Shown: positions 25,493-33,675, numbered from the stretch's first letter. The stretch is DNA of 64,000 nt from Rhodococcus koreensis (GCF_900105905.1 NZ_FNSV01000005.1:6014001-6078000); one strand, 5' to 3'. Notes: generated from the sequence alone by a model not told the origin. Numbers and translations: made by a program.

Positions 25493-26581
25493 CTACATCT
25501 CCAGCGGGATGTGCTCGGCGGCGGTGCCGTCCGCGTTGAGCAGCTGACCCATGCGTTTGACGGTGCGCAGGGTCACGGTGCGCGCGGTGATGGTCAGGCC
25601 CGGGATCCGCTCACCGAAGTGCCCCTCGAGCCGGGCGGTCTCCTCCGCCGAGCGTGACCACACCGACACGAGGAGGTTGCAGTTTCCGGTCACCGCGGCG
25701 CACAGGCGCACGTCGGGGAGGGCGGAGAGCTCGCGCGCGGCGTCGTCGAGACGATCGGCCGGCACGTTCATCCGGTAGGTGGCGAGCAGCCGCCAGCCCG
25801 CGAGCTGCTGGGCGAAGTCGCAGCGGAAGAGGATCTCGCCCTGGCGGATCATCCGCTGCAACCGGCGTCGCGCGGTCGGCTCGGCGATGCCGGTGACGGC
25901 GGCGAGTTCGGCGTAACTGCGGCGGCCGTCTCCGCCCAGTGCCCGGAGCAGGACGAGGTCCGGGCTCGAGGACGCATCCGGGTGCGTCCACGCCGGACGC
26001 GGGCCGAGCTGTGCGCGCTGGTCCCGGTCCAATGCGCGCACGCGCCAACTGCTGCCCTCCCGGTACCCGCGCAGCGACACCCGGGTGTTCACCGACAGCG
26101 CCCCGTCGTGTGCGCCGAGGGTGTGACTCAGGAAATGCGCGAGCGCGGCGGGTCCGCGCGTCACGACGCTGAGGAACAGATCGAAGTCTCCCGCCACCTG
26201 CTCGAGACTGAACACTCGCGGATCGGAGACGAGCTGGTCGGTCAGCGGCTCGATCGCGCCGGGACTGCAGCGGACTTCCACGTATGCGACGCAGTGATCG
26301 TCCGACGGCGCCGGATACGCGGTGACCCAGGACAGCCCGAGTTCCGTCAGGCGGTGCCAGCGGCGTGCCGCGGTGGTCGCCCCGATGCCCAGTGCGGTGC
26401 CGACCTGTGACCAGGGGGCACGTGGACTGGTCTGGAGGGCGTCGATCAGGGCCAGGTCCAGCTCGTCGAACGGTGGACGCCCACCCGTCGAGGATGCGTC
26501 CTCGCCGCGTCGGCTGTCGGATTCCGGCGTGTCCGACGGTGTGGTGACGGAATCCTGCGTTCTCGTTCTCGCGACCCTCAT
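25493..26581 (-). CDS. Tandem Lrp/AsnC family regulator (two HTH-RAM units)
   Basis: A 362-residue regulator made of two Lrp/AsnC units. The first winged helix is at about 38-85 (FDELDLALIDALQTSPRAPW), the second at about 204-252 (PDLVLLRALGGDGRRSYAEL), each followed by a RAM-like alpha/beta ligand domain. Single Lrp proteins are about 150 residues. It is divergent from the MFS/amidohydrolase pair (start codons about 100 bp apart) and probably controls that pair in response to an amino acid or its N-acyl derivative. The ATG at 26581 is the furthest upstream; internal starts could trim the Ser/Asp-rich N-terminus. Confidence 0.9.
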   Translation of the reverse strand: MRVARTRTQDSVTTPSDTPESDSRRGEDASSTGGRPPFDELDLALIDALQTSPRAPWSQVGTALGIGATTAARRWHRLTELGLSWVTAYPAPSDDHCVAYVEVRCSPGAIEPLTDQLVSDPRVFSLEQVAGDFDLFLSVVTRGPAALAHFLSHTLGAHDGALSVNTRVSLRGYREGSSWRVRALDRDQRAQLGPRPAWTHPDASSSPDLVLLRALGGDGRRSYAELAAVTGIAEPTARRRLQRMIRQGEILFRCDFAQQLAGWRLLATYRMNVPADRLDDAARELSALPDVRLCAAVTGNCNLLVSVWSRSAEETARLEGHFGERIPGLTITARTVTLRTVKRMGQLLNADGTAAEHIPLEM

Positions 26582-26682
26582 GGTTCCTAGTCTTCACCCA
26601 GTGCGCGGCGGCCGTGTCGGAGGTGCCGAGGCGTCGACTTGGTGTGTCGGTGATTCGCCGACCCTGTCATCCGGGAGAAACT

Positions 26683-27984
26683 GTGAAACATCCACCAGAA
26701 GTGCACCGCGCCAACGCCGATCGGACCCCACTGGACCGGGCCGCGCGGATCACGGTGATCCTTCTGTTCGCCGCGTGGGTCGTCGATTACATCGATCGCC
26801 TCGCGATCAACCTCGCACTGCCCTCGATCGGTGCCGAGTTCGGTCTCGGCCACACCCAGCAGGGCATGGTCATCTCCGCGTTCTTCCTTTCCTATGCGCT
26901 GTGCCAGATTCCCGGCGGTCTGCTCGCCGACAGGTTCGGTTCCCGACGGGTGGTCTCCTGGTCGCTGCTGATCTGGTCCCTGTTCACCGCCTTGACCGGC
27001 ACTGCCTGGGCGTTCGCCGTGCTGCTGGCGATTCGGTTCGTGTTCGGGGTGGGGCAGGGGGTGTATCCCGCGGCGGCCATGAAGGCGGTCGCCGAACGCA
27101 CCGCGCCGGGACAGCGAATGACGGCGACCGGGTGGGCGCAGAGTTCCAACGCCTTCGGCGCGGTGCTCGCCCCGCTCATCGCGGCGCCGATCATCGCCCT
27201 GTGGGGCTGGCGGATGTCGTTCTTCGCGATCGCCGGTCTGGGAGTTCTGGTGTGGGCGGCGATCCAACTGTGGCTGCCCGCCACGTTGCCGCAGTCCGAC
27301 GACACCGAGGTCCGACCGGACCAGCAGGGCGGATTGCGGGCCGTGCTTGCCTCGGGCGTCATGTGGCGGTTCACCCTGATGTTCTTCGGCTACGGCATCA
27401 TCGTGTGGGGCCTGAATTCCTGGATCCCGTCCTATCTCCAGACCGAGCGCGGCATCTCGCTCACGGGTTCCGGGTTGCTGTCCGCGATCCCCGCCCTGGT
27501 CGGTGGCGTCGCGATCATCTTCGGCGGCAAGCTCATCGACCGTCTCGGCGGCCGGCATCGACTGATCGTCTTCCCCGCGATGACGGTCTGCGCGGTGTGC
27601 ATCCTCTTCCTGAACCGGGTGACGTCGCTGACCGAATTCGTCGCGCTCCTGTCGCTGGCCACCGCTTCCGCCACGCTGTGCTACATGCCGATCTTCGCGA
27701 TACCCATGCGCACCCTGCCTGCCGGGCTGGTCGGCACCGGGTCGGGAATGATCAACTTCGGCGGTCAGGCCGCCGGATTCGTCACCCCGATGGTGATGGG
27801 CGCGTTGGTCGATCGCTATTCCTACACCGCCGCGTTCGCCTTCCTCGTCGTCGGCGCCGTCCTCGCGGGCGCGTTCGCGCTGGGAACACCGCAGCGTCCC
27901 CACGCTTTCAGTGCAGCCGTTTCGCCCCGCGAGCCACAACGCCGGCCGACACCGACCACGACGGCCGGCTCCGAGATCAGGTGA
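26683..27984 (+). CDS. MFS transporter (ACS family)
   Basis: A 433-residue major facilitator protein. The first helix has WVVDYIDRLAINLALPSIG, and GGLLADRFGSRRV matches the cytoplasmic loop 2-3 signature of the family. This is the classical anion:cation symporter type, distinct from the NFADKA carriers in this window. I prefer the GTG at 26683 (GGGAG upstream) to the ATG at 26614. It is followed directly by an M20 amidohydrolase whose alternative GTG start overlaps this gene's stop, so the pair is one transcription unit divergent from the Lrp gene. It may import an N-acylated amino acid. Confidence 0.9.
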   Translation: MKHPPEVHRANADRTPLDRAARITVILLFAAWVVDYIDRLAINLALPSIGAEFGLGHTQQGMVISAFFLSYALCQIPGGLLADRFGSRRVVSWSLLIWSLFTALTGTAWAFAVLLAIRFVFGVGQGVYPAAAMKAVAERTAPGQRMTATGWAQSSNAFGAVLAPLIAAPIIALWGWRMSFFAIAGLGVLVWAAIQLWLPATLPQSDDTEVRPDQQGGLRAVLASGVMWRFTLMFFGYGIIVWGLNSWIPSYLQTERGISLTGSGLLSAIPALVGGVAIIFGGKLIDRLGGRHRLIVFPAMTVCAVCILFLNRVTSLTEFVALLSLATASATLCYMPIFAIPMRTLPAGLVGTGSGMINFGGQAAGFVTPMVMGALVDRYSYTAAFAFLVVGAVLAGAFALGTPQRPHAFSAAVSPREPQRRPTPTTTAGSEIR

Positions 27985-28034
27985 CGTCCGCTCCGAGCGA
28001 AACCGCCCAGCCACGACAACGTAAGGACACCACC

Positions 28035-29336
28035 GTGACCGAGTTCTCCCAGACCGTCGTTCTGCCTCCCGGTACTCCCGCCCAGGCCGGCCTGGCGGTA
28101 CTGCTGCCCGCACTCGCCGACCTTTACCGCGATCTGCACGCCCACCCCGAATTGTCCATGCAGGAGACCAGGACCGCGGACATCGTCGCGGCGGTGCTGC
28201 GCGCACAGGGCTGGGACGTCACCGAGGGCGTCGGCCGGACCGGCGTCGTCGGTGTGCTCCACAACGGCGACGGGCCCGTGGTGCTGCTGCGCGCCGACAT
28301 GGACGGACTGCCGGTCCGCGAGGACACCGGCCTCGACTACGCCTCCACCGACACCGGGATCGATCCCGACGGGGCGACGGTGCCAGTCATGCACGCGTGC
28401 GGTCACGACGTGCACGTCACCTGCCTGCTCGGCGCCGCCGCGCTGTACGCCGCGGACCGCTCCCTGTGGCGCGGCACCCTCGTGGTGGTCTTCCAGCCCG
28501 GCGAGGAGACCGCGCAGGGCGCCCGGGCAATGGTCGACGACGGTTTCGTCGAGCGCTTCCCCCGTCCGGACGTGTGCCTGGGCCAGCACGTCGGGCCGTT
28601 CCCCGCCGGGGTGATCGTCACCCGCCCCGGAACATTGATGGCGGCCGCCGACAGTTTCCGGATCCGGCTCTTCGGCCGCGGCGGGCACGGTTCGGCGCCG
28701 GAGCACACGGTCGATCCCATCGTCATGGGCTCGGCCGTGGTGGGGAGACTCCAGGCGGTCGTGTCGCGTGAGGTGGCCGCCGGCGATTCGGCGGTGGTCA
28801 CCGTGGGTTCGTTCCACAGCGGCCACAAGGAGAACATCATCCCCGACGAAGCGGAACTGAAGGTCAACGTCCGCACCTTCGATCCGCAGGTGCGTGACCG
28901 GGTGCTGCCCGCGATCCGCCGCGTCGTCGACGCCGAGGCCACCGCTTCCGGGGCGCCGAAGGAGCCGGAGTTCAGCCCGCTCAACGACTTCCCGCTGACG
29001 GTCAACGACGAGGCCGCCACCGAGCGGGTCGTCACGGCACTCGCCGGCGCCTTCGGTTCGGACCGGATGCTGCCGATGCCACGTCCACTCGCCGGCAGCG
29101 AGGACTTCGGTGTGTTCGCCACCGCCGCCGGATGTCCCTCCGTCTTCTGGCATTTCGGCGGCGCCGACCCCGCGGCGTTCGCCCATCTGGACCTCACCGC
29201 CACGGCGTCCCTGGCACTGCCCGAGGGAGTGCCGACCAACCACTCGCCGCAGTTTGCCCCGGTGATCGACCCGACCCTCGAGACCGGGGTCCGGGCACTG
29301 CTCGCCGCGGCGGCCGCCTGGAACGCGGCGAGCTGA
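28035..29336 (+). CDS. M20 family metallo-amidohydrolase (hippurate-hydrolase-like)
   Basis: A 433-residue M20D peptidase or aminoacylase-type enzyme. LLRADMDGLPVREDTGL, MHACGHDVH (Cys122/His124 metal site), FQPGEETAQGARAM with the catalytic Glu pair, GGHGSAPEHTVDPI in the dimerisation lid and SEDFGVF near the C-terminus are all visible. It would hydrolyse an N-acyl or N-aroyl amino acid to acid plus amino acid. I use the GTG at 28035 (AAGGA upstream); a GTG at 27981 overlapping the MFS stop would add 18 residues. The upstream MFS carrier and divergent Lrp regulator support uptake and hydrolysis of an amino acid conjugate. Confidence 0.92.
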   Translation: MTEFSQTVVLPPGTPAQAGLAVLLPALADLYRDLHAHPELSMQETRTADIVAAVLRAQGWDVTEGVGRTGVVGVLHNGDGPVVLLRADMDGLPVREDTGLDYASTDTGIDPDGATVPVMHACGHDVHVTCLLGAAALYAADRSLWRGTLVVVFQPGEETAQGARAMVDDGFVERFPRPDVCLGQHVGPFPAGVIVTRPGTLMAAADSFRIRLFGRGGHGSAPEHTVDPIVMGSAVVGRLQAVVSREVAAGDSAVVTVGSFHSGHKENIIPDEAELKVNVRTFDPQVRDRVLPAIRRVVDAEATASGAPKEPEFSPLNDFPLTVNDEAATERVVTALAGAFGSDRMLPMPRPLAGSEDFGVFATAAGCPSVFWHFGGADPAAFAHLDLTATASLALPEGVPTNHSPQFAPVIDPTLETGVRALLAAAAAWNAAS

Positions 29337-29481
29337 TCCGCCGAGCGCACCTCGCGCGGGGCGGGCGTCGTCTATCTCACACTCACGCAAGTTTAATTTT
29401 CAACTTTAGTCGTGTGAAGATCGAGTGACACGGAGGTCGCGAGATGGAGTGGCCCCGGAATTCCCAGGGGAGAGGGCGATC

Positions 29482-29685
29482 ATGTCCGTTGACGAAGAGC
29501 GACGTCAGGTCGAGTTGGTCGTCGACCGGCTTGCCGTGGAGCACGCCGGCGTCCCACGACACACGGTCGAGCAGATTGTGCACGACGTGCATGCGGCCTT
29601 CGGCGTGGGGGTGGTGCGCGATTTCGTTCCGCTGCTGGTCGAACGGTCCGCGAAGCGGAAGATCGCCGCTCTCACCAGTTTCTGA
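29482..29685 (+). CDS. Small three-helix (DUF3562-like) protein
   Basis: A 67-residue charged protein, MSVDEERRQVELVVDRLAVE then VPRHTVEQIVHDVHAAF and VVRDFVPLLVERSAKRKIAA. The pattern of three amphipathic helices resembles the small actinobacterial proteins annotated as three-helix bundle dimerisation domain or DUF3562. GGGGAGAGG lies ahead of the ATG at 29482. An upstream in-frame GTG at 29425 is less likely. It is a lone gene behind an AT-rich stretch (29385-29420) and ends 18 bp from the convergent anti-sigma gene. Function unknown. Confidence 0.7.
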   Translation: MSVDEERRQVELVVDRLAVEHAGVPRHTVEQIVHDVHAAFGVGVVRDFVPLLVERSAKRKIAALTSF

Positions 29686-29703
29686 CGCACGATCTCCGCG
29701 CTG

Positions 29704-30369
29704 TCACGGGTGCAGCGGTGCCTGCAGGATGGCGGTGTCGTCGCCGGGTGCGCTGACGCCGAGCATGGTGGCGTCGGACATCGGAAGCGCCACGGCGAGG
29801 TTCATCGACATCTTCCGGTCGCCGCCGGCGATGAAACTGCCTGCGTTCATGCGACTTCCGTCGGGTCGTTGCAGCCAGACGTTGTAGGTGCTGCCCTGGG
29901 GGAGTCCGGTGACGTCGAGGCTGATCCCGGTTCCCCAGGCGCGGTTCTCCACCCGAGCGGACGCCTCCACACCCGCGGCGGGCGCGGTGAAGGCCACCGG
30001 CTGTCCGGGCGGGGCGCTCGGGACGAGGGTGCGGAGGAAGAATCCACCGGTGAGCAGGCCGAGAGCGGTGACGGCGGCCGCGGCGACGACCGCGATCCGG
30101 CGGTGACGTCGCCGGCTGCGTTCGCGGTCGAGCGTCGCGAGGATCGTGCCGGGCAGTGCGGGGGACGGCGCCGGCGGCGGCTCGAGGAGCCGGTCGGGGT
30201 CCGCCTGCCCCAGGACCGAGGCCACCGGGGTCAGCTGGATCAACTCGGCCCGGCAATCCGGGCATCCGTCCAGGTGGGCGCGTAGCGCCACGGCTTCGTG
30301 GTCGTCGAGGCGCCCGAGCGCGTACATGCCCAGCAAGGTGTGCATCTGTCGGCAGCGATCACTGGTCAC
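29704..30369 (-). CDS. Membrane anti-sigma factor (RskA family)
   Basis: A 221-residue anti-sigma factor. The N-terminal cytoplasmic zinc-type domain contains AHLDGCPDC (His32, Cys36, Cys39), a single transmembrane helix lies at about 91-112, and the extracytoplasmic part (SLDVTGLPQGSTYNVWLQ, then a terminal LGVSAPGDDTAIL) matches the RskA C-terminal domain. It would hold the upstream-encoded ECF sigma factor at the membrane until released, usually by regulated proteolysis. The GTG at 30369 overlaps the sigma gene's stop by 11 bp, so production is coupled one to one. Confidence 0.93.
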   Translation of the reverse strand: MTSDRCRQMHTLLGMYALGRLDDHEAVALRAHLDGCPDCRAELIQLTPVASVLGQADPDRLLEPPPAPSPALPGTILATLDRERSRRRHRRIAVVAAAAVTALGLLTGGFFLRTLVPSAPPGQPVAFTAPAAGVEASARVENRAWGTGISLDVTGLPQGSTYNVWLQRPDGSRMNAGSFIAGGDRKMSMNLAVALPMSDATMLGVSAPGDDTAILQAPLHP

Positions 30370-30916
30370 CGTGCCACCCCATTTCTTCCAGTACGAGTTT
30401 GAGCGCCTTCAGCCCGTAGTACACCCGACTGCGCACGGTGCCCACGGGGATGCCGAGTTCCGCTGCGACCTCGCTGGTGGGCCGGTCGCGCAAATGAATC
30501 TCGACGAGTACGACGCGGTGCTGTTCGGACAGTCGCCGCAGTGCCTCCTCGACCTGCAGTCCCACCAGCAACTGTTCCAGCGGGCGCTCGGGCACGGGAA
30601 CGTCGGGCGGCTCGGTGTCGGCGAGCTGGGGCCGGGAGGCCCGCGCCCGGCTCGCGTCGATCACCACGTTGCGGCAGATGGCATACAGCCAGGTCCGGAC
30701 GGTGGAACGCTGCGGGTCGAACCGGTCCGCGCCGCGCCAGGCGCGGAGGAACGTCTCCTGGACCACTTCCTCCGCGCGTCCCCGGTCCCCGAGTGAGCGG
30801 TAGGCGAGGGCGAACAGTTCGCCAGCGTGATCGTCGTAGACGGTCCGCAACACCGCGTTGTCGGCCAAATTCCCGACCGACTCCTCCGCCCGCTTGCGCG
30901 ACATGCGTAGCCGCAC
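30359..30916 (-). CDS. ECF sigma factor (SigK/SigL-like)
   Basis: A 185-residue extracytoplasmic-function sigma factor. Region 2 covers about 24-88 (VYDDHAGELFALAYRSLGD, AEEVVQETFLRAWR, TWLYAICRNVVID) and region 4 about 122-172 (LSEQHRVVLVEIHLRDRPTS, GIPVGTVRSRVYYGLKAL). I chose the GTG at 30916, which has AGGAGG seven bases upstream; a longer start at 30967 would run over the leader. It is co-transcribed with the RskA-like anti-sigma gene. A TGAACG-N16-CGTACA promoter upstream (30973-31000) suggests autoregulation, and the same motif drives the divergent operon. Confidence 0.94.
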   Translation of the reverse strand: MRLRMSRKRAEESVGNLADNAVLRTVYDDHAGELFALAYRSLGDRGRAEEVVQETFLRAWRGADRFDPQRSTVRTWLYAICRNVVIDASRARASRPQLADTEPPDVPVPERPLEQLLVGLQVEEALRRLSEQHRVVLVEIHLRDRPTSEVAAELGIPVGTVRSRVYYGLKALKLVLEEMGWHGDQ

Positions 30917-30972
30917 GACCTCACCTCCTGCAACACCGGAAATGTCGTCGGCCCGTCCGACGTCCACCAGGG

Positions 30973-31000
30973 TGTACGGACGTGAGTGCCGCGGCGTTCA
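30973..31000 (-). promoter_or_regulatory. ECF-type promoter of the sigma/anti-sigma operon
   Basis: On the minus strand, TGAACG (-35, 31000-30995), a 16-base spacer and CGTACA (-10, 30978-30973) lie about 57 bases before the sigma start codon. The layout resembles the TGAACC-N16/17-CGT promoters known for mycobacterial SigL. The divergent promoter at 31047 has the same -35, spacer length and CGTAC core. Confidence 0.75.
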
Positions 31001-31046
31001 CCGTCGATTCTCACACCAGCGTCTTCGTGAAAGTTCGCGGCCGTCG

Positions 31047-31074
31047 TGAACGCGGCCGGCCGGCGGTCCGTACT
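31047..31074 (+). promoter_or_regulatory. ECF-type promoter of the lipoprotein-catalase-cytochrome operon
   Basis: TGAACG (31047-31052), 16 bases, CGTACT (31069-31074). It is identical in -35 hexamer, spacer length and CGTAC core to the divergent promoter of the sigma gene. Transcription would start near 31081, about 45 bases ahead of the lipoprotein ATG. Confidence 0.75.
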
Positions 31075-31126
31075 CCCCGGCGTCGTCCGCGATCGGCGGG
31101 CGGAAACAGAGGAGAACGGAGATCTG

Positions 31127-31627
31127 ATGATCGCGAAGCACACGATTATCGCGGTGGCCTGCGCGGGCGCTGCGGTTGCCCTGATGTCGGGCTGCAGCCA
31201 GGCGACCGAGGCCCCGGCCGCTGCGGCGGATGCGCCGACGAGCGCTGCCCCGGACACAGCGCCGGCGACCGGCGCATCGGATGCGGCGACGACGCTCGGC
31301 ACGCGAGAGACCGCGCTCGGCACCGTGCTGACCGACGGTGACGGCTTCACGCTCTACCGCTTCGACGAGGACACAGCCGACCTGGTGCGGTGCGTGGGCC
31401 CGTGTGCCGAGATCTGGCCGCCGACGCCCGGCACGCCGTCGCCACGCCCGGACGCCGTCCTGCCGGGCACGGTGGGCACCACGACGCGCCCGGACGGCGT
31501 CGAGCAGGCCACTTATGACGGTCATCCTCTCTACCGGTTCGCGAAGGACTCCGCCCCGGGGCTGACGAGCGGCGACGGGGTCAAGGGCACGTGGCACGTG
31601 GTGACGGTCGATGCCGCGCACGGGTGA
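31127..31627 (+). CDS. Secreted-repeat lipoprotein (Lipoprotein_15 family)
   Basis: A 166-residue exported lipoprotein. The signal peptide MIAKHTIIAVACAGAAVALM ends in a lipobox with Cys23 (LMSGC). An Ala/Thr/Pro-rich linker follows, then two copies of the 'secreted repeat' unit, GFTLYRFDEDTADLVRCVGP with CAEIWPP, and GHPLYRFAKDSAPG. Such proteins are exported, and some are found with heme or electron-transfer partners, but no activity is defined. GGAG lies five bases ahead of the ATG. It is the first gene of the ECF-driven operon and overlaps the peroxidase gene by 17 bp. Confidence 0.9.
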   Translation: MIAKHTIIAVACAGAAVALMSGCSQATEAPAAAADAPTSAAPDTAPATGASDAATTLGTRETALGTVLTDGDGFTLYRFDEDTADLVRCVGPCAEIWPPTPGTPSPRPDAVLPGTVGTTTRPDGVEQATYDGHPLYRFAKDSAPGLTSGDGVKGTWHVVTVDAAHG

Positions 31628-32732
31628 CGGCCACGAACCCTCCGTCGGTGGTCGTTCGGACACCACCGTCACCCGGCGCAGCGCCCTGATCGGTCTGGCG
31701 GCGGTCGGTGCGATCGCCGCCGTGGACGTCGGCGGGTTCCTGTTCGCCGGCGGCCGGCTGACCCCGCACACCGTCACCCCGTCGCGGTTCGTCGATCGAT
31801 TCGAGCAGGTCTTCGGCCGGCACGAGGGGTTCCGGCGCAACCACGCGAAGGGGGTGAGTGCCACCGGGTGGTTCACGGCGACCGGTGCGGGGTCCGCGGT
31901 GTCCACGGCGAGCGTCTTCCGGGCCGGCGGCCGCTACCCGGTCACCGGACGGTTCTCGTTATCGGGTGGGTTGCCTACCGCTGCCGACGCCGTCGACACC
32001 GTGCGCGGTCTGGGGTTGCTGTTCCGGTTGCCCGGGGGAGAGCAGTGGCGGACCGCGATGATCGACAGCCCGGTGTTCCCCGACCACACGCCGGACGGTT
32101 TCCGTGATCGGCTGCTCGCCTCGAAGAAGGTCCCGGACACCGGCAAACCCGATCCGGCCGCGATGGCCTCGTTCCTGGCACGCCATCCCGAGACAGCGGC
32201 GGCGATGGACATCATCCGGCGACAGCCTCGCACTTCCGGATTCGGGGACAGCACATTTCACGGGCTCAATGCGTTCCGGTGCACCGACCGATCCGGGGCC
32301 ACGGTTCCGGTGCGCTGGAGGCTGGTGCCGGAGCAGCCCGTCCGGCATCCCGGCACCGAGGAGGGCGCCGGCCGCGACTACCTGTTCGACGCCCTCCTCC
32401 GCGAGGTCACGCGAGGACCCCTGCGTTGGCGGATGATCCTCACGCTCGGGGAAGCGGGGGACCCGACGGACGATGCCACCAGACCGTGGCCGGCAGACAG
32501 GAAGTCCCTCGACGTCGGCACGCTGACCGTCGACGCGATCGACACCGAAGCACCGGGCAACGCGCGGGACGTCAACTTCGATCCGCTGGTACTGCCGAAC
32601 GGCATTGCACCGTCGGATGATCCATTGCTCAGTGCACGGTCCGCGGTCTACGCGGAATCGTTCAACCGACGGTCCGGTGAGCCGAAATCGCCGAGTCGAG
32701 TCAACGTTTCGGAGGTGCCCGATGAGCGATAG
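31611..32732 (+). CDS. Membrane-anchored catalase-related peroxidase (SrpA-like)
   Basis: A 373-residue heme protein of the small catalase-related family, shorter than true catalases (about 480). The N-terminus has TRRSALIGLAAVGAIAAVDV, a twin-Arg-like start plus hydrophobic segment, so it is probably exported and anchored. The distal His is His78 in RRNHAKGVSATG, and the proximal heme ligand is likely Tyr347 in ARSAVYAESF with Arg343 four residues before. It would reduce peroxides in the cell envelope. It overlaps the lipoprotein gene and the cytochrome b561 gene, and is under the ECF-type promoter at 31047. Confidence 0.9.
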   Translation: MPRTGDGHEPSVGGRSDTTVTRRSALIGLAAVGAIAAVDVGGFLFAGGRLTPHTVTPSRFVDRFEQVFGRHEGFRRNHAKGVSATGWFTATGAGSAVSTASVFRAGGRYPVTGRFSLSGGLPTAADAVDTVRGLGLLFRLPGGEQWRTAMIDSPVFPDHTPDGFRDRLLASKKVPDTGKPDPAAMASFLARHPETAAAMDIIRRQPRTSGFGDSTFHGLNAFRCTDRSGATVPVRWRLVPEQPVRHPGTEEGAGRDYLFDALLREVTRGPLRWRMILTLGEAGDPTDDATRPWPADRKSLDVGTLTVDAIDTEAPGNARDVNFDPLVLPNGIAPSDDPLLSARSAVYAESFNRRSGEPKSPSRVNVSEVPDER

Positions 32733-33318
32733 CCGGACCGAGCGGCCGACCCGGTATGCGTTCACGTCGCGGTTGCTGCACTGGACGATGGCGATCCTGG
32801 TGATCGCCCAACTCTTCCTCGGCGTCGCGATGGTGGCGTCGTTGGACGCCTACCACCTGTTGCGGACGGTGCATCAGCCGCTGGGGTTCGCGATCCTCGT
32901 CCTCGCGATCGTGCGCATCGGCAACCGGATCCTCCACCGGCCGCCGCCGTCCGCCGGGATGCGGCCCGCCGAGCGGATGGTCGCGACCGGGTCGGAATAC
33001 CTGCTCTACGGACTCCTGGTGCTGCAACCGGTCACCGGGTGGGCGATGCTGTCGGCGGGCGGGTTCCCGATCGGGCTCACCGCGCAGCTGAGTCTGCCCG
33101 CGATCGCTCCCCGCGATCCGGATCTGTACACAGTGCTCCGGCAATCCCACACCGTGCTCGGGTACCTGCTGTTCGCCGCGTTCACCGCGCACCTGTGCGC
33201 CGTCCTGTTCCACACGTTCGTCCTGCGTGACCGGATTCTCGGCCGGATGACGATGGGGCGCCGAGCCCGGCCCACCCAGCCGCCGCAACGACAAGATCAA
33301 GAGTTCAGAGTTTCCTGA
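32722..33318 (+). CDS. Cytochrome b561-type membrane protein
   Basis: A 198-residue di-heme cytochrome b561 relative with four predicted helices. Candidate heme-ligand histidines are in SRLLHWTMAILVIAQ, TVHQPLGFAIL, LRQSHTVLGYLL and TAHLCAVLFHTF. It would pass electrons from the quinone pool across the membrane, and the genetic linkage points to the anchored catalase-like peroxidase as acceptor. This catalase-b561 pairing is seen in other bacteria. The ATG at 32722 has GGAGG and lies within the end of the peroxidase gene. An ArsR operator-like dyad begins at its stop codon. Confidence 0.92.
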   Translation: MSDSRTERPTRYAFTSRLLHWTMAILVIAQLFLGVAMVASLDAYHLLRTVHQPLGFAILVLAIVRIGNRILHRPPPSAGMRPAERMVATGSEYLLYGLLVLQPVTGWAMLSAGGFPIGLTAQLSLPAIAPRDPDLYTVLRQSHTVLGYLLFAAFTAHLCAVLFHTFVLRDRILGRMTMGRRARPTQPPQRQDQEFRVS

Positions 33319-33336
33319 ATACAGGAATCGCTGTAT
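33319..33336. promoter_or_regulatory. ArsR operator candidate (ATACAG-N6-CTGTAT)
   Basis: A perfect 6-bp inverted repeat with a six-base spacer ends ten bases before the arsR ATG. SmtB/ArsR repressors bind imperfect 12-2-12-type dyads in exactly this position, overlapping the promoter. The symmetry and location make it a good candidate operator for the adjacent regulator. Confidence 0.55.
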
Positions 33337-33345
33337 CGTCGGGGC

Positions 33346-33675
33346 ATGGAGATGTTGATCCATCGCGACGCGCTGGCCCGGTTCGGCTACGCGCTGTCGG
33401 ACACGACGCGCACGCAGATCCTGCTGAGCCTGCGGTCGGGGCCCGGGTATCCGTCCGAACTGGCCGAACAGATCGGGGTGTCGCGCCAGATCCTGTCGAA
33501 TCACCTGGCCTGCCTGCGTGGTTGCGGCCTCGTCGTCGCGGCGCCGGAGGGGCGGCGCACGCGGTACGAACTGGCGGATCCGCGGATCGGGCGCGCGCTC
33601 GACGACCTGATCGGCCTGGTGCTGGCCGTCGATCCGTCCTGCTGCCCGGACCCCGAGACGGACGGATGCTGCTGA
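33346..33675 (+). CDS. ArsR/SmtB family metal-responsive repressor
   Basis: A 109-residue winged-helix repressor. The helix-turn-helix covers about 35-70 (PSELAEQIGVSRQILSNHLA) with the wing GRRTRYELADPRIG. The recognition-helix region has LACLRGCG, and the C-terminal tail CCPDPETDGCC offers four Cys, suggesting thiolate coordination of a soft metal such as Cd(II) or Pb(II), as in CmtR. It starts a three-gene unit with a CDF-like carrier (TGATG overlap) and a DUF3703 protein. Derepression by metal would switch on the carrier. The metal is inferred. Confidence 0.9.
   Translation: MEMLIHRDALARFGYALSDTTRTQILLSLRSGPGYPSELAEQIGVSRQILSNHLACLRGCGLVVAAPEGRRTRYELADPRIGRALDDLIGLVLAVDPSCCPDPETDGCC

Noticed and set aside
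26322..29336. A 1004-codon plus-strand frame ending in the amidohydrolase
   Set aside because: The first two thirds are shadow frames of the Lrp and MFS genes. The M20 domain begins at the GTG near 28035.
29444..29887. A plus-strand frame with a good GGAGG site at 29444
   Set aside because: Its translation is Ser/Arg/Cys-rich and runs through the small three-helix gene and the antisense of the anti-sigma gene; the 29482 frame has protein-like helices.
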